Of a DNA stretch of 64,000 nucleotides, positions 45,740 to 54,699 are shown piece after piece. The stretch covers positions 73,574 through 137,573 of the forward strand of contig JAEXAY010000004.1 in assembly GCA_023457895.1 (NCBI GenBank), written 5' to 3'. Position numbers and translations under genes: made by a program. The stretch comes from Pseudomonadota bacterium. Its GTDB lineage: Bacteria; Pseudomonadota; Alphaproteobacteria; Sphingomonadales; Sphingomonadaceae. The notes below the pieces were generated by a model, which searched no databases, had not been told where the DNA came from, and saw nothing but the letters and a program-made list of their open reading frames with translations. Every line of letters begins with the position of its first letter. Within the stretch, counting starts at the first letter, position 1.

Positions 45740-46681
45740 TTGGCGCACGACGATGACCGGGCGCTGATCGAGCGATTTCTGGAAATGATGATGGCGGAAC
45801 GCGGGGCCGCCAAAAACACCCTTGCGGCCTACCGCAGCGATCTCCTGCAGGCAGCGGAAGCCATGCCGGGCGGGCTCGTCGGGGCCGATCCCGCGGCATT
45901 GCAGGCGCTGGCTGGCAACTGGAGCGGCTTTGCAGCGTCGACCGCCATGCGGAAAATGTCGGCTCTGCGCCATTTCTACCGTTTTCTCGTCGAGGAACGC
46001 GTGATCGCCGATGATCCTTCGCAAGGTCTCGAACGGCCCCGTGCCCGCCGCCCGCTGCCGAAGATTCTCACCCATCAGGATGTCGAAAAATTGTTCGCCC
46101 TGCTCGAAGAGCGTACCAGCGGCGAGCATCCGCCAATGGCCGACCTCCGCCTGCTGCTGATGCTGGAACTCCTCTATGGGTCTGGACTTCGCGCGAGCGA
46201 ACTGGTGAGCCTGCCGCGCAGCGCTATTCAGCCCGACCGGCCGTTCATGATCATTACAGGGAAGGGTGGCAAGGACCGGCTGGTACCGCTGTCCGATCGC
46301 GCGAGGCTGGTGGCGGGGCGCTGGGCCGCCTTTGCCGATGCCGACCGCCCTTGGCTGTTTCCGTCCGGAAAATCCCATATTTCTCGGATTCGTCTCTATC
46401 AGATGATCAAGCAGCTCGCGGCCGCTGCCGGCATCGATCCGGACCGGATCAGTCCTCATATATTACGCCACGCCTTTGCGACCCATTTGCTCGAAGGCGG
46501 CGCGGACCTGCGCGCGCTGCAGACGCTGCTCGGCCATGCCGACATTGCGACCACGGAAATTTACACGCATGTCGACAGCAAGCGGCTGGTCGATCTGGTG
46601 AATGCCCGCCATCCGTTGGCGCAGCGTACTATTGGGCGGAGGCCCACAAGCGGCGTTGACGGGAAGGCGGCAGATGCGTAA
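45740..46681 (+). CDS. xerD: Tyrosine recombinase XerD
   Basis: The 313-aa recombinase acts with XerC at dif to resolve chromosome dimers. Catalytic residues are visible: Arg in GSGLRASEL, Lys in GKGGKDRL, HxxR in SPHILRHAF, and His and the nucleophile Tyr in LGHADIATTEIYTHV. The start is TTG 45740; the first in-frame ATG, at 45785, would remove part of the N-terminal SAM-like domain. It sits next to accA. Confidence 0.9.
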   Translation: MAHDDDRALIERFLEMMMAERGAAKNTLAAYRSDLLQAAEAMPGGLVGADPAALQALAGNWSGFAASTAMRKMSALRHFYRFLVEERVIADDPSQGLERPRARRPLPKILTHQDVEKLFALLEERTSGEHPPMADLRLLLMLELLYGSGLRASELVSLPRSAIQPDRPFMIITGKGGKDRLVPLSDRARLVAGRWAAFADADRPWLFPSGKSHISRIRLYQMIKQLAAAAGIDPDRISPHILRHAFATHLLEGGADLRALQTLLGHADIATTEIYTHVDSKRLVDLVNARHPLAQRTIGRRPTSGVDGKAADA

Positions 46682-46693
46682 CCGCCTTGTCCC

Positions 46694-47641
46694 ATGGTAA
46701 GTTTTCTCGATTTCGAAAAACAGGTCGCGGCGCTCGATCAGCGCATCACCGAGTTGCGCGAAACGGCTGATGACAGCCCGGTCGATATCGAAAACGAGAT
46801 TGACAAGCTTGAAGTCAAGTCGGGCAAGCTGTTGGCGGATATCTACGGCAAGCTCAGTCCGTGGCAGAAGACGCAGGTTGCACGGCATCCGGAGCGGCCG
46901 CATTTCAAACATTATATTGCCGGCCTGTTTGACGAGTTTTTACCGCTCGCGGGTGATCGCGCCTTTGCCGACGATCAGGCCATATTGGGTGGACTGGCGC
47001 GGATGGGCGATCGCCGCCTTATGGTGATCGGCCATGAAAAGGGTGACGATACCGCGAGCCGTCTCAAGCATAATTTCGGCATGGGCAAGCCGGAAGGCTA
47101 TCGCAAGGCAATCCGTCTGATGCAGCTCGCGGACCGGTTCGGGTTACCGGTCGTGACGCTGGTTGATACATCCGGCGCCTTTCCTGGCGTTCAGGCCGAA
47201 GAGCGTGGTCAGGCCGAAGCCATTGCACGCTCGACCGAGCAGTGCCTCGCGCTTGGCGTGCCGATGGTGGCGGCGATCGTCGGCGAAGGCGGGTCGGGCG
47301 GTGCGATTGCGCTGGCGGCTGCCAACCGCGTGCTGATGCTGGAACATGCGGTCTATTCGGTGATTTCCCCTGAAGGCTGCGCGTCAATCCTGTGGCGCAC
47401 CGCCGACAAGGCCAGCGACGCGGCGGTCGCGATGCAGGTGACGGCACAGGATCTGAAAAAACTCGACGTGATCGACGAAATCGTCGCCGAACCGGTTGGT
47501 GGCGCGCATCGTGACCATGCTGCGGTTTTCGCGAGCCTGTCCGGCGCGATCGGCCGTAACCTCGACGAGCTTGCGGGCAAGACTGCGCAGTGGCTCCGTC
47601 ACGACCGCGAGGAAAAATTCCTCAAGATGGGCAGCCTTTAG
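46694..47641 (+). CDS. accA: Acetyl-CoA carboxylase carboxyltransferase subunit alpha
   Basis: The 315-aa subunit pairs with AccD to transfer CO2 from biotin to acetyl-CoA in fatty acid synthesis. Family blocks are FLDFEKQVAALD at the N-terminus, HNFGMGKPEGYRKAIRLM and GEGGSGGAIALAAANRVLM. Length is typical. It follows xerD by 12 nt. Confidence 0.95.
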   Translation: MVSFLDFEKQVAALDQRITELRETADDSPVDIENEIDKLEVKSGKLLADIYGKLSPWQKTQVARHPERPHFKHYIAGLFDEFLPLAGDRAFADDQAILGGLARMGDRRLMVIGHEKGDDTASRLKHNFGMGKPEGYRKAIRLMQLADRFGLPVVTLVDTSGAFPGVQAEERGQAEAIARSTEQCLALGVPMVAAIVGEGGSGGAIALAAANRVLMLEHAVYSVISPEGCASILWRTADKASDAAVAMQVTAQDLKKLDVIDEIVAEPVGGAHRDHAAVFASLSGAIGRNLDELAGKTAQWLRHDREEKFLKMGSL

Positions 47642-47809
47642 CCGGTCCGTCGAATCGCTGTATCTCCGATGAACTGCGCCGCCACGCAAGGTTCAGCCCG
47701 CACGACTTAATTTCAAGCTCCGGAACCCTTCGACCGCGTCATGGTTATAGGGTGGTGTCGATATCATCTTGATGTCAAACGAAAGAGTTGGTCAGAAGAG
47801 GGGTCAGCC

Positions 47810-49309
47810 ATGAAGAAGATCAGTATTTTTGGAATCTCGGCAGCCGCATTGGTTTTTGCCGGATGTGCCGCGACAACGGCAACTGCGCAGTCGGGTGCCA
47901 AGGCCGGCGCGGTCCAGTCGATTTCTGCCAGTGACAAGCAGGAAGGCGCCAAGGCCCACCCGCAGTTGATGCAGGAGTTTGGCGGCGCCTACACGGCAGG
48001 CAATCAGGACGATTACGTTACCCGGATCGGACAGAATATCGCGGTCCAATCGGGGCTGTCGAACGCGCGGAGCGATTTTACCGTAACCTTGCTCAATTCG
48101 CCGGTGAATAACGCCTTCGCGATTCCGGGCGGTTATGTTTATGTCACCCGTCAGCTGATGGGCCTGATGAATGACGAAGCAGAACTTGCTGGTGTTCTCG
48201 GGCACGAAGTGGGCCATGTTGCGGCACGCCATTCAAAGGCGCGTCAAAAGGCGGCAACCCAAAATTCGATCATCGGCGTCCTGGGCACCATACTTGGCGG
48301 CGTGATAGGCGGTGACGGCGGTGGCCTGGGCGGACTTATCGGGCAGGGCCTGCAAAATTATTCAATGCAGTTTGCCCAGATGGCTACGCTGAAATTCTCG
48401 CGTACGCAGGAGTTGCAGGCAGATGATCTTGGCATCAATTACCTGCGCAGTGCAGGATATGACACCGACGCGCTTTCATCCATGCTGGCTTCGCTTGCCA
48501 ACCAGACCAATCTGGAGGCGCGGGTTGCTGGTCAGGACGCGCGATCGTTGCCGGAATGGGCTAGTACTCACCCTGATCCCGCATCGCGCGTGACGCGTGC
48601 GCTGTCGCAGGCTCGCAAGGTTGGTGGCACCGAAGGGATTCGCAACCGCGACCAATTCCTCAACGCGCTGGACGGAGTTATGTATGACGATGACCCGCGT
48701 CAGGGCGTGGTCGAAGGCCGCACCTTCCGGCATCCGGATCTGAAACTCGGTTTCACGATTCCCACCGGTTTTGCGATGTCGAATGGAACCCAGGCGATCT
48801 CGATCGGCGGCAATTCCGGCCAGGCGATCTTTACCATGGCGCAATATAATGGCGACATGCAGAATTATGTCGATACCGCCATGCGCTCGGTGTTAGGGCA
48901 AACCCAAGCCCAGTTCGGCGAATTGCAGCGAACCACGGTCAATGGCATCCCGGCTTATTATCGCCTGGCGCGTGTCTCGACCCAGCAAGGCCAGGTTGAT
49001 CTGACGGTATTCGCATACGAATTTGCGCGCGACCGTGCTTACCACTTTATCACCAAGGCTCAGGCGGGGCGCTCGTCGGTATTCAATCCGATGTTCCAGA
49101 GCGTACGCCGCCTGTCGGATTCTGAAGCCGCGGCGATCAAGCCGCGTAAGATTGATGTTGTGACGGTTGGTGCAGGTGACACGGTCTCGTCGCTATCGGC
49201 CCGGATGGCCTATCCAGACTATAAGCAGGAGCGTTTTTTGGTGCTTAACGGATTTAAGGCAGGTCAGGCACTGGCCCGGGGACAGCGGGTCAAGATTGTG
49301 CGATATTGA
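47810..49309 (+). CDS. M48 family metalloprotease lipoprotein with C-terminal LysM-like part
   Basis: The 499-aa product has a lipoprotein signal (VFAGC, Cys 19). The zinc protease motif HEVGH lies in GVLGHEVGHVAARHSKA, with the third ligand Glu likely in QELQADDLG. It resembles BepA/LoiP-type M48 proteases that act on outer-membrane proteins. The last 50 residues (VGAGDTVSSLSARM to the end) look like a LysM-type wall-binding motif. AGAGGGG precedes the chosen ATG. A strong terminator follows. Confidence 0.85.
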   Translation: MKKISIFGISAAALVFAGCAATTATAQSGAKAGAVQSISASDKQEGAKAHPQLMQEFGGAYTAGNQDDYVTRIGQNIAVQSGLSNARSDFTVTLLNSPVNNAFAIPGGYVYVTRQLMGLMNDEAELAGVLGHEVGHVAARHSKARQKAATQNSIIGVLGTILGGVIGGDGGGLGGLIGQGLQNYSMQFAQMATLKFSRTQELQADDLGINYLRSAGYDTDALSSMLASLANQTNLEARVAGQDARSLPEWASTHPDPASRVTRALSQARKVGGTEGIRNRDQFLNALDGVMYDDDPRQGVVEGRTFRHPDLKLGFTIPTGFAMSNGTQAISIGGNSGQAIFTMAQYNGDMQNYVDTAMRSVLGQTQAQFGELQRTTVNGIPAYYRLARVSTQQGQVDLTVFAYEFARDRAYHFITKAQAGRSSVFNPMFQSVRRLSDSEAAAIKPRKIDVVTVGAGDTVSSLSARMAYPDYKQERFLVLNGFKAGQALARGQRVKIVRY

Positions 49310-49345
49310 AATTAACGCACAATATTAGAGATTTAAAAATTTAAA

Positions 49346-49388
49346 GAAGAAGACGGCTATTCTTAAGAATAGCCGTCTTCTTTTTTTT
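49346..49388. terminator. Bidirectional terminator between the M48 gene and Flp pilin
   Basis: A perfect 16-bp inverted repeat (49349-49364 with 49365-49380) is followed by eight T on the plus strand and preceded by an A-rich run. It lies between convergent genes and can stop transcription from both sides. Confidence 0.93.
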
Positions 49389-49390
49389 GA

Positions 49391-49597
49391 TTAGTTGCCG
49401 CTCGGAGTGGTGTCTGCGCCGCTGGCTTCAACTGCTTCATTCATTTCGTTGGCGGCACCATTAAAGGTATCCTTGACGCCATTGCCAACGAAGGTAAACG
49501 CCGAAATGCCAGCGACAGCAATCAGTGCTGCAATAAGGCCATATTCGATAGCGGTTGCGGCTTCTTCGTTGCGGATCATCTTCTTCAGGAATGTCAT
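49391..49597 (-). CDS. Flp-type pilin
   Basis: The 68-aa prepilin has a short basic leader and then ATAIEYGLIAALIAVAG, the hallmark of Flp/PilA pilins of the Tad system. The residue just before the expected cut is Ala instead of the canonical Gly. The C-terminus is acidic. ATG 49597 follows AAAGGAGACC on the minus strand. No Tad assembly genes are in the window. Confidence 0.88.
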   Translation of the reverse strand: MTFLKKMIRNEEAATAIEYGLIAALIAVAGISAFTFVGNGVKDTFNGAANEMNEAVEASGADTTPSGN

Positions 49598-49710
49598 GTT
49601 GGTCTCCTTTGTTTCAAGCTTTAATTTACCCGGTTGAAACATGTAAATGTTCAACGATCTTGTCTCTAGAACAGAAAGGTTTTTAATTTATTAATCTCGG
49701 GAAAGGTTTA

Positions 49711-49887
49711 TCAGTTGTTCATCGCTTCGGTGGATTCGCTTGCAACGCCGTTCCACACGTTCATCGCTACACTGCCAAAATATTTCAAGCTGCCTAGCGC
49801 TGCGATACAGATAAGGGCTGCAATCAGCCCATATTCGACGGCCGTCGCGGCCCGTTCGGACCGCAGCAGGCAGAGTAACTTGGTCAT
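49711..49887 (-). CDS. Second Flp-type pilin
   Basis: The 58-aa prepilin has RSERAATAVEYGLIAALICIA. Like its neighbour it has Ala before the expected cleavage site. The two pilins differ outside the hydrophobic core, so they are divergent paralogues and not a recent duplication. The 113-nt gap between them suggests separate or weakly linked expression. Confidence 0.85.
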   Translation of the reverse strand: MTKLLCLLRSERAATAVEYGLIAALICIAALGSLKYFGSVAMNVWNGVASESTEAMNN

Positions 49888-49981
49888 GGTCGCTCGCCCT
49901 ATATTTATAGTTCCTGAGAATGCCATTATGGGCAGGCCATCGTTAAGAAACTGTTATGACGATAAGGAATTGTAAAAATTT

Positions 49982-50407
49982 ATGCTGATGGTGGTCGCTG
50001 CCGCACTGATCGATGCCGATGGTCTGATCCTCGTTCAACAACGCCCGGACGGGACCGCAATGGCCGGGCTATGGGAATTCCCGGGTGGAAAGATCGAAAC
50101 AGGAGAGAGCCCCGAGAAGGCTCTGGTCCGTGAACTCGAGGAAGAACTCGGCATCGCCGTTGAGGAAGCCACGCTGTTGCCCTTCACCTTTGCCAGCGAG
50201 CCGCTGGGTGAGCGATATCTGCTTCTGCTACTTTATCTATGCCGGCAATGGAGCGGGGCGGTAATAGCCCGCCATGCGGCGGCACTCCAATGGTCGACGC
50301 CTGAGAACCTGCGTAATCTTTCAATGCCTCCCGCTGATGAGCCGCTGGTCGAGGCGTTGATCGGCTATTTAGGAGAAGGGGAGGCGGACGCCCATCCCGT
50401 GAAATAG
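49982..50407 (+). CDS. mutT: MutT/Nudix 8-oxo-dGTP diphosphatase
   Basis: The 141-aa product has a full Nudix box, GGKIETGESPEKALVRELEEELGI, split here as GGKIETGES and REL-EEELGI around residues 36-58. MutT removes 8-oxo-dGTP from the nucleotide pool. AAGGA precedes the ATG. Its last 43 nt overlap the convergent methyltransferase gene. Confidence 0.85.
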   Translation: MLMVVAAALIDADGLILVQQRPDGTAMAGLWEFPGGKIETGESPEKALVRELEEELGIAVEEATLLPFTFASEPLGERYLLLLLYLCRQWSGAVIARHAAALQWSTPENLRNLSMPPADEPLVEALIGYLGEGEADAHPVK

Positions 50408-51186
50408 AGCAGATTGAACTGTTCGGTAACGCGACCATCATGATCTGCGCAGGATGCGAACGCTGTGGCCAACGCGATGCGATCCCGGCGCGAAACCGGA
50501 TAGACCGGCCCTGCCAGGCAATTGGTGAGGCCGCTCGCCCGCAAATCATTGATCAGAGCCTGAATGCTACCGAACCGAACCTTTAGAGATTCCTGATCAG
50601 CCATCGGTAGCACATAGCCGCAGCGTTGCATGAGATCGCCCATCGCGCGGACATCAATTTGCGGATGAAAGCGAGCCACTGCGCCGCCGTTCTCCATTGC
50701 GCGGAATATGTGGCGCAGCGTCGAAAGGGTGCCCGCACCAAGCGCAACGCCCAGCAACACGCCGTTCGGCCGCAACAGCCTCCGGCACTGTATGAGCGCG
50801 CCGGGGACATCGTTGGTGCTTTCCAGCCCTCCATTCCACAAGATGGCATCGAAGGATGCTGGCTCCAGCGTACTGGTCAATAGCTGATCTTCATCGCACT
50901 GGATTGCGCCAGTCGTCGCGGCGAATGTGGCACCGGCATCGGTTAACGTCACGTCGATACCCCGCATACGCAGCATTTCGGCGAAACCAGGGCCATGCAC
51001 TCCGACCAATAGCAGTTTCTCAATCGCAATCTCGAGATCATCCAGGCGCTCCGCGAGCCGCTCCATGAAGATCGGGGCCAGAAAATCCGTGCTGGGATTA
51101 CCGGTTCGCGCAATGGCTGCCATCCTGTCGCGCCGCATACGAAGCCGCTGGCGGTCGAATATGTGGGGGGAAACGGTGCTGTCCAT
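50365..51186 (-). CDS. SAM-dependent methyltransferase (BioC/NDUFAF5-like)
   Basis: The 273-aa product has a class I methyltransferase fold: LLLVGVHGPGFAEML as a degenerate SAM loop, FDAILWNGGLES and LLRPNGVLLGVALG. Placement beside comF and the overall sequence fit the alphaproteobacterial relatives of NDUFAF5/BioC, and the substrate is unknown. A GTG at 51222 could add 12 residues. It diverges from comF. Confidence 0.75.
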   Translation of the reverse strand: MDSTVSPHIFDRQRLRMRRDRMAAIARTGNPSTDFLAPIFMERLAERLDDLEIAIEKLLLVGVHGPGFAEMLRMRGIDVTLTDAGATFAATTGAIQCDEDQLLTSTLEPASFDAILWNGGLESTNDVPGALIQCRRLLRPNGVLLGVALGAGTLSTLRHIFRAMENGGAVARFHPQIDVRAMGDLMQRCGYVLPMADQESLKVRFGSIQALINDLRASGLTNCLAGPVYPVSRRDRIALATAFASCADHDGRVTEQFNLLYFTGWASASPSPK

Positions 51187-51231
51187 GCCGACGGGCTTGT
51201 GCCGCGCGGCTTGCTCCTCCACAAGCCCCTA

Positions 51232-52056
51232 ATGCGCGGCTGGAAAGGACTTCCCCGATATCTGTGGCGGCAAATCGTCGATTATGCCCTCCCGCCGCGT
51301 TGTCCGAGTTGCGGCGTCATTGTCGATGGCGACGATCAGTTCTGCCTTGCTTGCTGGGAGCAACTCGTTTTCGTCGGACCACCTTGGTGTGAGCGTTGCC
51401 AGATGCCGCTCGGCGATACGGCTCTCGACGGAGACTGGTGCGCGACATGCATTGCGGAGGAGCCGCCGTTTGACCGTATCCATGCCGTTGTGCGCTATAC
51501 AGCGCAAAGCGCCGGCATCGTGATCAGACTCAAATATAGCCGCCGCACCGGCTATGCACGGCTTGTTGCGCGTCAGATGGTGCGTTACGTTCCCGAAGAA
51601 AGGGTGGGATGGCTGCTGATGCCCGTTCCCCTCCATGCGTCAAGGCTACGGCAACGGGGTTTCAACCAGTCTCTGCTGATTGCGAGACAATTGGCCGGCA
51701 TGACGGGGCTGCCCGTGAAAGCGCACGGACTGCAGCGTCACAAGGCTACGCGCCCGCTAAAAGGTCTAAATGCCGCCCAGCGCGACCGCGAAGTGCGTTC
51801 AGTCTTCCGAATTTCATCAGATGCGCGCCCACAAATAAAGGGGCGCAATATCCTGCTCGTCGATGACGTGTTGACCACCGGCGCGACTGCCCGGGCCTGT
51901 GCCCGGCAACTCAAGCGCGCAGGGGCGGCCGAAGTGCACATCCTGTGCTGGGCGCGTGTTGTTCCCGATCGTGATATGCTTGACTTGAGCGCTCCCGATT
52001 CCGATATCGGGTTGGCGCATCTGTCACGGCCGGAAACAAAATATGCCCAAAGTTGA
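51232..52056 (+). CDS. comF: ComF family phosphoribosyltransferase-fold protein
   Basis: The 274-aa product has an N-terminal zinc-finger part with two CxxC pairs (CPSCG, CLACW, CERCQ, CATC). A C-terminal PRTase domain follows, with LLVDDVLTTGATA. ComF proteins are linked to DNA uptake and repair. Its last 14 nt overlap the glutaredoxin gene. Confidence 0.88.
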   Translation: MRGWKGLPRYLWRQIVDYALPPRCPSCGVIVDGDDQFCLACWEQLVFVGPPWCERCQMPLGDTALDGDWCATCIAEEPPFDRIHAVVRYTAQSAGIVIRLKYSRRTGYARLVARQMVRYVPEERVGWLLMPVPLHASRLRQRGFNQSLLIARQLAGMTGLPVKAHGLQRHKATRPLKGLNAAQRDREVRSVFRISSDARPQIKGRNILLVDDVLTTGATARACARQLKRAGAAEVHILCWARVVPDRDMLDLSAPDSDIGLAHLSRPETKYAQS

Positions 52057-52303
52057 AATCTATACAAAATTCACCTGTCCCTATTGCGCCCGGGCGAAAG
52101 CGCTACTCGACCGCAAGGGCGTTACCTATGAGGAATATGAAATCAGTATGGGCGGGCCACGCCGCGCCGAAATGCTGGCCCGCGCCAATGGCCGTTTAAC
52201 GGTGCCGCAGATTTTCATCGACGGATACCATGTTGGCGGCTCTGATGACCTCGCGGAGCTTGACCGAAATGGTAAGCTTGATCCTTTGCTGGGGTTGAAC
52301 TGA
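52043..52303 (+). CDS. grxC: Glutaredoxin 3
   Basis: The 86-aa dithiol glutaredoxin has the active site CPYC at residues 12-15, the cis-Pro in TVPQIF and the glutathione-binding GGSDD. It uses glutathione, whose synthetase is encoded at 30885-31838. The start is inside comF, suggesting coupled translation. Confidence 0.93.
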   Translation: MPKVEIYTKFTCPYCARAKALLDRKGVTYEEYEISMGGPRRAEMLARANGRLTVPQIFIDGYHVGGSDDLAELDRNGKLDPLLGLN

Positions 52304-52315
52304 AGCGCGGATCCA

Positions 52316-52783
52316 ATGATCGTTTATGACCTTGAATGCCGGACTTGCGCGCACCGCTTTGAAGCATGGTTCGGCTCCAGTTCCTCTTATGAGGAGCAGC
52401 AGACTCGACACTTGGTCTGTTGCCCGGTCTGCAGCGGAACCGATATCGGAAAGGCACCGATGGCACCCAATCTCGGCAAAGCCATGGCCATCGCCGCCGA
52501 GCGATCCGTTGAGGCATCTGGCGGTGTGACCGATGACGCGCGCGCGGCGGCCTTACGCCGGTTGATGAGTGAAGCGGCCTCACTTCAGGCCGAAATGCTG
52601 AAAGCTTCTACTTGGGTGGGCCCCGAATTTGCAGATAAGGCGCGCGCAATGCATTATGGCGAAACCGATACCCAAGCCATCCACGGAGAGGTCGACGTCA
52701 GGGAAGCCAAGGCGCTGATCGAGGAAGGCGTTACTGTTGCGCCACTACTTTTCCCGATCGTGTCACCCAAACAGCAAAATTGA
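52316..52783 (+). CDS. DUF1178 family protein
   Basis: The 155-aa product starts MIVYDLECRTCAHRFEAWF and has paired cysteines (CRTC, CPVC) forming a likely zinc ribbon, as in DUF1178. Function is unknown. It follows grxC by 12 nt, a neighbourhood conserved in alphaproteobacteria. Confidence 0.85.
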   Translation: MIVYDLECRTCAHRFEAWFGSSSSYEEQQTRHLVCCPVCSGTDIGKAPMAPNLGKAMAIAAERSVEASGGVTDDARAAALRRLMSEAASLQAEMLKASTWVGPEFADKARAMHYGETDTQAIHGEVDVREAKALIEEGVTVAPLLFPIVSPKQQN

Positions 52784-52818
52784 CGCGTGGCTGCGGGCGC
52801 TATACGGGGAGATGCGGC

Positions 52819-52859
52819 GCACCCGTAGCTCAGCAGGATAGAGCACCAGATTCCTAATC
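52819..52859 (+). tRNA. tRNA-Arg(CCU), 5' half only, interrupted by prophage
   Basis: The acceptor strand GCACCCG, a D arm (GCTC/GAGC) and the anticodon stem-loop CCAGA-TTCCTAA with anticodon CCT are intact. After TC at 52858-52859 the sequence departs from the expected TCTGG stem. The rest of the tRNA is not found in the window. This is the left attachment site of the element. Confidence 0.85.
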
Positions 52860-53908
52860 GCTCTCCGTTTGGCCGTTTCGCGCTGTTTTTCCCGGTTCCG
52901 TGTCAAAAAACGCGCCAGTTACGAGTGAACCGACCATTTTAAACCTGTTCATGGCGTCCGCTGGCGTGATGTGCGCATAGCGTTGTGTCACCGCGACCGA
53001 TGAATGATCCATCGCGTCACGCAGCCCTAATAGGTCAGCGCCACCCATGCGCGCCCATGACGCGAAAGTGTGGCGCAGATCGTGGAAGCGGAAGTCATCC
53101 AGACCGGCACCTTTGACCGCGCCCGCCCACTTGCGCCGGAAGTTGGTAAAGTCGAAAACGCGACCGCGCGGGATGATCGACGTTCCATCTTCCCCTTGAC
53201 TTGCCGCCCGGTGCATCTGCCGCAACGCATCCAGCATCACACCGGACACTTCCACGCTATGCGCCTTGCCACTTTTCATCCGGTGGAAAGTCACAACGCC
53301 GGATTGCAGATCGACCTGCGGCCATGTGAGCGTTCGGATATTCTCGCGCCTCAGGCCCGTTGTGACAGCGAAAAGCAGGAAGGCGCTGCGGACGCATACA
53401 GGCGCTGAAACTCGCCCTGCGTGGCAAATCGGATGCGTCCTGGCGGCTCTTTCTCCATCAACTGCTTCCACGCGATGTGCGGGATAGGCTTGCCATAGAT
53501 CGCGGCGGCATGGTTGAGCGCAGCGCGTAGCATCGCAAAGTGGCGGTTGAACGTGTGGCGTTTGGCTGTCCCGCGATGCTTCTGGCGATAGTCAAGGAGC
53601 CGGGCGGCGGTTATGTCAGCAATCGGCAGGTTGTCGCCAAGATGCTCCGATAGCTTGTCGAAAATACTGAATATCTGCGCATGGCTGGCCTTGTCGCTGC
53701 CCTTGTCGGCAATATATGCGCCGAACAGTTCCCGAACGCGCCAAGCATCATCGACCGCGCGCCGTTCGGCCTCGGCCTCGTAAATGCGGATCGCCGCTAG
53801 TTTTGCATCCTTGTGCGCCGTTTTGCGCGTAGAGCCGAGAAGTCGACGACCGTTGATGCTGAACGAGTATTGCCAATAGGGGCTGTCTGCTCGCTTATAG
53901 AGGCGCAT
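52854..53908 (-). pseudogene. int: Prophage tyrosine integrase, frameshifted
   Basis: Two frames make one integrase. The N-terminal part (53908 to about 53380) has the arm- and core-binding domains. The C-terminal part (from about 53390 to 52854) has the catalytic Arg in TTGLRREN, HxxR in FHDLRHTFASW, and His/Tyr in MDHSSVAVTQRYAH. The join needs a -1 shift near 53385 (one base lost, or programmed slippage; no canonical slippery site seen). The TAG stop is at 52856-52854, inside the anticodon loop of the tRNA, so the att core defines the protein's end. Confidence 0.85.
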
Positions 53909-54084
53909 TGCTTGGCACTTTCGATATAGGCGCGGACGTCTTGCGGGTCATAGCGGATTGCTCGACCTGCCGGGACATAACGCAGCTTGCCGGACTGGCG
54001 CAACTTGCGAATGGTGCGGGTCGAAACGGCCAGCCACTTGGCGACATCGCGCTCATAGAGAAGGTCTTCACGTTGCGCGGTCAT
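53797..54084 (-). CDS. AlpA/excisionase-like helix-turn-helix protein
   Basis: The 95-aa product has a MerR-like HTH (LYERDVAKWLAVSTRTIRK) followed by the wing RYVPAGRAIRYDPQDVRAYI. This is the pattern of AlpA/Xis proteins that control integrase direction. GGAGG precedes the ATG on the minus strand. It overlaps the integrase start by 112 nt, in another frame. Confidence 0.82.
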   Translation of the reverse strand: MTAQREDLLYERDVAKWLAVSTRTIRKLRQSGKLRYVPAGRAIRYDPQDVRAYIESAKQCASISEQTAPIGNTRSASTVVDFSALRAKRRTRMQN

Positions 54085-54364
54085 GTCGCCTCCGGGGGCG
54101 GGAGAAGTATGGGGTTCCCGTTCCTGTCCACAGCGACCCAATCCTTGACGAAACGATGCGTTTCCACAGGGATACCCATAAACAAGTGTGGGGCATGGCC
54201 GTGCGATAGTATTCAACATCGCGCCTCAACTTCATTAAGAAGTCATAGGAAACCAAAATTTTCGATGCTCTCTTATTGGCTCGGGCAATCTCGTATAACG
54301 CCTTCGTCAACGTGAGGGCCGGAGCCTCGTCCATGTTCGGGTTCCATGCGGTCTTATCGGTCAT
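54068..54364 (-). CDS. Hypothetical prophage early protein
   Basis: The 98-aa product has no recognised family. It starts MTDKTAWNPNMDEAPALTL; the second half is basic and aromatic-rich. AAGGAG lies before the ATG on the minus strand. It overlaps its neighbours on both sides by short stretches, as in tightly packed phage early regions. Confidence 0.5.
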   Translation of the reverse strand: MTDKTAWNPNMDEAPALTLTKALYEIARANKRASKILVSYDFLMKLRRDVEYYRTAMPHTCLWVSLWKRIVSSRIGSLWTGTGTPYFSRPRRRHDRAT

Positions 54365-54542
54365 CGCGGGGATGCTCCTTTGCGAATGAAACAATCATGT
54401 ATTTTTTGCCGGTGCCGCGAAGCCGTGGACGAAAACCTAACCTGACCAGCACGCTGACTGCTTCCGCTCGGTGAAATTGGGATAGTTCGTTCACAACTTC
54501 GAGCGGCAGAGATGCCAACTCTTGATCGGTGAGAGCCAACAT
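54354..54542 (-). CDS. Small hypothetical prophage protein
   Basis: The 62-aa product starts MLALTDQELASLPLEVV and ends with a basic segment (GTGKKYMIVSFAKEHPRDDR). No family is recognised. It overlaps the next gene by 11 nt. A GTG at 54548 would add two residues. Confidence 0.45.
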   Translation of the reverse strand: MLALTDQELASLPLEVVNELSQFHRAEAVSVLVRLGFRPRLRGTGKKYMIVSFAKEHPRDDR

Positions 54543-54544
54543 AA

Positions 54545-54691
54545 TCACCCAGCCTCCCCGGTCAGCGCGGCGGTGAGGGCTGCGCGGGCGGCATTGAGAA
54601 GTTCGTGCTTGCTCTCAACGTGCTGGCCAATGTCATACCAGTCTTTGCCGCCAAACCAGTCGCAATGCGCTCTGGCAGTTTCCTCCACCAT
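54545..54691 (-). CDS. Short phage-like ORF next to the deletion junction
   Basis: The 48-aa stretch MVEETARAHCDWFGGKDWYD and onwards resembles small phage early proteins that end in an Ala/Leu helix. The frame stays open upstream into sequence that is coding on the other strand, so its original 5' end may be lost. No strong ribosome site is seen. Confidence 0.4.
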   Translation of the reverse strand: MVEETARAHCDWFGGKDWYDIGQHVESKHELLNAARAALTAALTGEAG

Positions 54692-54699
54692 TTCGTCCG

